A stretch of DNA of 8,829 nt, from contig QNZV01000007.1 in the NCBI GenBank assembly GCA_003978395.1, forward strand, positions 1-8,829, given 5' to 3'. The first letter of the stretch is position 1. Each line of letters starts with the position of its first letter. Shown piece by piece: positions 6,439-8,829 of this stretch. Source of the stretch: Sulfurovum sp. (GTDB lineage: Bacteria; Campylobacterota; Campylobacteria; Campylobacterales; Sulfurovaceae). The notes below the pieces were generated by a model. That model was not told the DNA's origin, did not search any database, and worked only from the letters and a program-made list of their open reading frames with translations. Made by a program: the position numbers and the translations under genes.

Positions 6439-7731
6439 TTATGCTGTTAGCTCTTTCAAACTCTCTTCACAAGCTCTAATCGCCTCTTCAATCATCTCAT
6501 CACTAGTAGCTACAGATATAAATCCTGTTTCATACGATGAACATGCCAAGTAAACCCCTTTTTCTAACATCTTTCCATGAAACTTTCCAAAAAATTCAGA
6601 GTTGTTTTCTAGTGCATCATCAAAATTTTTAACCACTTTATCTGAAAAGTAGAAACCAAACATTGAACCACGAACATTGGTAACCATTGGAATATTTAAT
6701 GCATCTGCTGAGGCTTGAAAACCTTGCATAAGTCTTTTTGCTCTTTTTTCTAAAGTAGTATAAATGGTTGGGTCTGCTTTTAATTTTTTCAGACTTGCCA
6801 ATCCTGCAGCCATTGCTACTGGGTTTCCTGAAAGTGTTCCTGCTTGGTAAATTGGTCCTTCTGGAGAAAGCTCTGCCATTATCTCTTTTCGTGTTCCAAA
6901 TGCACCAACTGGCATACCTGCACCAATTACTTTCCCAAGGGTTACAATGTCTGGTTTTACCGAACCGATTCCTTGGTAACCTCTGATTGATGCTCTAAAT
7001 CCACTCATGACTTCATCAAAAATCAATAATGCTCCATGCTTGTCACATAAGGCTCTAAGCTCTTCTAAAAATGTTTCATCAGCAGGTACTAATCCCATAT
7101 TTCCTGCAATTGGTTCTATAATAATAGATGAAACACCATTTTCACTCTGCTCAAAACATTTTTTTACTGACTCTATATCATTATAGGTAGCCAAGAGTGT
7201 ATGTTTGGTCAAATCAGCAGGAACTCCTGGGCTAGATGGGCTTCCAAAGGTTGCCATTCCTGAACCTGCTTGAACTAAAAGTGAATCGGCATGACCATGA
7301 TAACATCCTGTAAATTTAATGAAATCATCTCTTTTTGTGTACCCTCTTGCCAAACGAATAGCAGACATTACAGCCTCTGTTCCAGAGCTTACAAAACGTA
7401 CTTTTTCGATACTCTCAAAGATCTCAACTATTTCGGTTGCCAAATCTGTCTCATTTAGTGTTGGCGCTCCAAAACTTAACCCTTTTTTTACAGCTTCTAT
7501 GACTGCTTTTTCCACATCTTTGTCTGCATGACCCAAAATGAGTGGCCCCCAACTCTGTACGAAATCTATATATCGGTTTCCATCAATATCAATCAAATGA
7601 CCACCTTCGCCACGCTCTATAAATACAGGTGTTCCACCAACCGATGAGAATGCTCTAACAGGAGAATCAACACCCCCAGGGATTACTTGATACGCCTCTT
7701 TAAATGCTAGTTTACTTTTATTGTAACTCAT
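6439..7731 (-). CDS. hemL: Glutamate-1-semialdehyde 2,1-aminomutase
   Basis: This PLP enzyme turns glutamate-1-semialdehyde into 5-aminolevulinate, the last step of the C5 route to heme and other tetrapyrroles in the cytoplasm. The 430-residue length is standard. Family marks are PGGVDSPVRAF (18-28), SSGTEA (115-120, PLP phosphate binding), FTGCYHGHAD (140-149), IIIEPIAGNMG (203-213), FDEVMSGFR (238-246) with the Asp that contacts the PLP ring nitrogen, and the Schiff-base Lys267 in TLGKVIGAGMPVGAFG. All key residues are present. AAGGA (plus-strand complement 7741-7745) lies 9 bases before the ATG. It diverges from the TonB-like gene and converges on the four-gene run, from which a hairpin separates it. 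No other heme gene is beside it in the window. Confidence 0.97.
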   Translation of the reverse strand: MSYNKSKLAFKEAYQVIPGGVDSPVRAFSSVGGTPVFIERGEGGHLIDIDGNRYIDFVQSWGPLILGHADKDVEKAVIEAVKKGLSFGAPTLNETDLATEIVEIFESIEKVRFVSSGTEAVMSAIRLARGYTKRDDFIKFTGCYHGHADSLLVQAGSGMATFGSPSSPGVPADLTKHTLLATYNDIESVKKCFEQSENGVSSIIIEPIAGNMGLVPADETFLEELRALCDKHGALLIFDEVMSGFRASIRGYQGIGSVKPDIVTLGKVIGAGMPVGAFGTRKEIMAELSPEGPIYQAGTLSGNPVAMAAGLASLKKLKADPTIYTTLEKRAKRLMQGFQASADALNIPMVTNVRGSMFGFYFSDKVVKNFDDALENNSEFFGKFHGKMLEKGVYLACSSYETGFISVATSDEMIEEAIRACEESLKELTA

Positions 7732-7769
7732 TAATATCTATCCTTTTTATCCAAAATAAATTTTTTTTG

Positions 7770-7777
7770 ATTATACT
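7770..7777. promoter_or_regulatory. Overlapping divergent -10 boxes for hemL and the TonB-like gene
   Basis: In the 73-base gap between the divergent genes, TATAAT reads on the minus strand at 7775-7770 toward hemL and TATACT reads on the plus strand at 7772-7777 toward the TonB-like gene. A T8 tract (7761-7768) adjoins. If both boxes are used, polymerase could occupy only one at a time. No -35 hexamers are evident. Confidence 0.4.
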
Positions 7778-7804
7778 GTTTTTAAATTATTATCGTGGAA
7801 TATT

Positions 7805-8674
7805 ATGAGATTTTTTATTGCTTTTTTCATTTCATTGTTAATCTATACCTTACTTTTATGGCTTTATATTACAAAACTTTCAGATATTAAGCATTTTCCA
7901 AAGAGAAAGAGTGAACATATTATAAAGATTGATATTAAAAATATTCCTATTATTAAAGAGAAAGTAAAACCTAAAATTCAACCTATTGTTCATAAAAAGA
8001 GAATTATAAAAAAAGAGATTATCAAGAAGAAGATTAGAAAAAAGAAAACTATTCAGAAAAAGCATATCCGAAAAAAAGTGATTAAGAAAAAGAAAATAAT
8101 TAAAAAGAAGCCTAAAAAAATAGTGAAGAGGCTAATTAAACAAAAGAGAGTAGTTATTGAACCAGAACCTATTATAGACAATAATTTACTGATGCAATCT
8201 TTTGAAGTATTAGAACCTATACGTGAGGTTCAAAAACCTGTTGTCAAAAAAGAAGATGAGAGTTTATCCTCTTTTTTAGGGACACCTTCTAGGAATATAA
8301 GCCAAAATAGAGACTATCCAACTAGAAAGATTCAAAAATTATACGGTTCTACTTTTCATGGATTTACTACTAGACAAAAGAAGTTTATCGAAGAAAATTT
8401 AGATACTATTCAGTCGATTACCCAAAGAGTATTGACTCAAAGAGGTTATCCCGAAGGGGCAGGGAGAACACAACAAGAGGGAACAAATGTTATCTCTTTT
8501 AATCTTCATCCCAATGGTACTATCTCTGATTTACGCTTAAAAACACGTATTGGATATAGGGCTTTAGATGATAATACGCTCTCTTTAATTAAAACAGCTT
8601 ATCGAGAATATCCTTACCCTAGTACTACTACACGGATTATTTTTTACGTTACCTACTCTATTTATGGATATTGA
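7805..8674 (+). CDS. TonB-family energy transducer with a Lys/Ile-rich linker
   Basis: This is a probable TonB-type protein that transmits inner-membrane proton-motive force to outer-membrane transporters. The 289-residue protein has a short N-terminus and a membrane anchor (about 4-23). A linker follows in which 31 of 52 residues (64-115) are Lys or Arg, in a rhythm of Ile/Val pairs and Lys runs. A mixed stretch with PEP and QKP (119-145) comes next, then a C-terminal TonB-like domain (about 205-289): RGYPEGAG, VISFNLHPNGTISDLRLK, and RALDDNTLSLIKTAYREYPYP. Ordinary TonB linkers are Pro-rich; this one is nearly all positive charge. No exbB or exbD is adjacent. The ribosome site is weak (GGA 5 bases before the ATG). 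It diverges from hemL. A TolA-like or other TonB-C protein is an alternative. Confidence 0.78.
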   Translation: MRFFIAFFISLLIYTLLLWLYITKLSDIKHFPKRKSEHIIKIDIKNIPIIKEKVKPKIQPIVHKKRIIKKEIIKKKIRKKKTIQKKHIRKKVIKKKKIIKKKPKKIVKRLIKQKRVVIEPEPIIDNNLLMQSFEVLEPIREVQKPVVKKEDESLSSFLGTPSRNISQNRDYPTRKIQKLYGSTFHGFTTRQKKFIEENLDTIQSITQRVLTQRGYPEGAGRTQQEGTNVISFNLHPNGTISDLRLKTRIGYRALDDNTLSLIKTAYREYPYPSTTTRIIFYVTYSIYGY

Positions 8675-8700
8675 GTCTCTATCCTAACGTCTCTTTTACT

Positions 8701-8719
8701 GAAATTCAGTTATAATTTC
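8701..8719 (+). promoter_or_regulatory. Promoter of the yebC-like gene, -10 box inside a short inverted repeat
   Basis: A perfect TATAAT lies at 8711-8716, about 30 bases before the ATG. It overlaps the right arm of an inverted repeat, GAAATT (8701-8706) and AATTTC (8714-8719). The -10 call is fairly good; a regulatory role for the repeat is only a possibility. Confidence 0.5.
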
Positions 8720-8745
8720 AACAATTATACATAGAAGGACAGACA

Positions 8746-8829
8746 ATGGGTAGAGCGTTTGAATACCGTAAAGCAGCAAAAATGAAGAGATGGGGGGCGA
8801 TGTCTAAAATTTTCCCTAAATTAGGAAAA
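8746..8829 (+). CDS. yebC: YebC/PmpR-family protein (5' part; runs off the right edge)
   Basis: Only 28 codons are visible. They match the strongly conserved N-terminus of the YebC/PmpR/TACO1 family: MGRAFEYRKAAKMKRWGAMS followed by KIFPKLGK. The family is described as transcriptional regulators and, in later work, as helpers of translation at proline stretches; the sequence here cannot separate these roles. AAGGA (8735-8739) lies 6 bases before the ATG, and a TATAAT box lies about 30 bases upstream. The rest of the gene, including the acidic middle domain, is outside the window. Confidence 0.85.
   Translation, partial: MGRAFEYRKAAKMKRWGAMSKIFPKLGK

Noticed and set aside
6768..7531. Plus-strand open frames inside hemL
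   Set aside because: They are antisense to an intact, fully conserved hemL and show no family motifs.
7761..7768. T8 tract before hemL as a terminator or slippage element
   Set aside because: No hairpin precedes it on either strand; it fits the T-rich upstream sequence common in these promoters.
7880..8065. Minus-strand 61-codon frame opposite the TonB-like linker
   Set aside because: It is the antisense of the Lys-rich repeat, which reads as Phe/Leu/Asn-rich; low-complexity shadow.

Overview
The window looks like ordinary chromosome of a Campylobacterota (epsilonproteobacterial) species, most like the free-living Sulfurimonas/Sulfurovum/Arcobacter group. This rests on the AT-rich sequence, the codon use, the short ThiL, the character of the YebC N-terminus and the E. 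coli-length SdhA; it is a judgement from recalled families, not a database result. Genes are tightly packed. No stretch above about 300 bases lacks a gene, and I see no tRNA, rRNA, insertion sequence or CRISPR array.

Layout. On the minus strand at the left edge lie sdhA and the 5' part of sdhB (flavoprotein and iron-sulfur subunits of a succinate dehydrogenase/fumarate reductase), reading off the left end. Diverging from them is thiL (thiamine-monophosphate kinase). After about 130 bases of very AT-rich DNA comes a plus-strand run of four tightly spaced genes (3357-6405). All four encode envelope-targeted proteins: a membrane-anchored TlpA-like thioredoxin, a LysM lipoprotein with a long charged helical middle, a secreted rhodanese-like protein, and a secreted protein with two copies of a PilJ/NarX-type sensor helical domain. 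A hairpin ends the run and separates it from the convergent hemL (glutamate-1-semialdehyde aminomutase). A 73-base divergent promoter region follows, then a TonB-family protein with an extreme Lys-rich linker, then the start of a YebC/PmpR gene running off the right edge.

The housekeeping genes (sdhAB, thiL, hemL, yebC) look intact and conventional. The four-gene run is the most interesting part. I do not recognise it as a named system, but every product is predicted to act outside the cytoplasm. One has a thioredoxin CxxC, two others carry cysteine pairs it could act on, and the rhodanese has serine where its catalytic cysteine should be. A cell-envelope thiol-redox or sulfur-related sensing/maintenance module is a reasonable hypothesis, no more. 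The TonB-like gene has no exbB/exbD beside it in this window.
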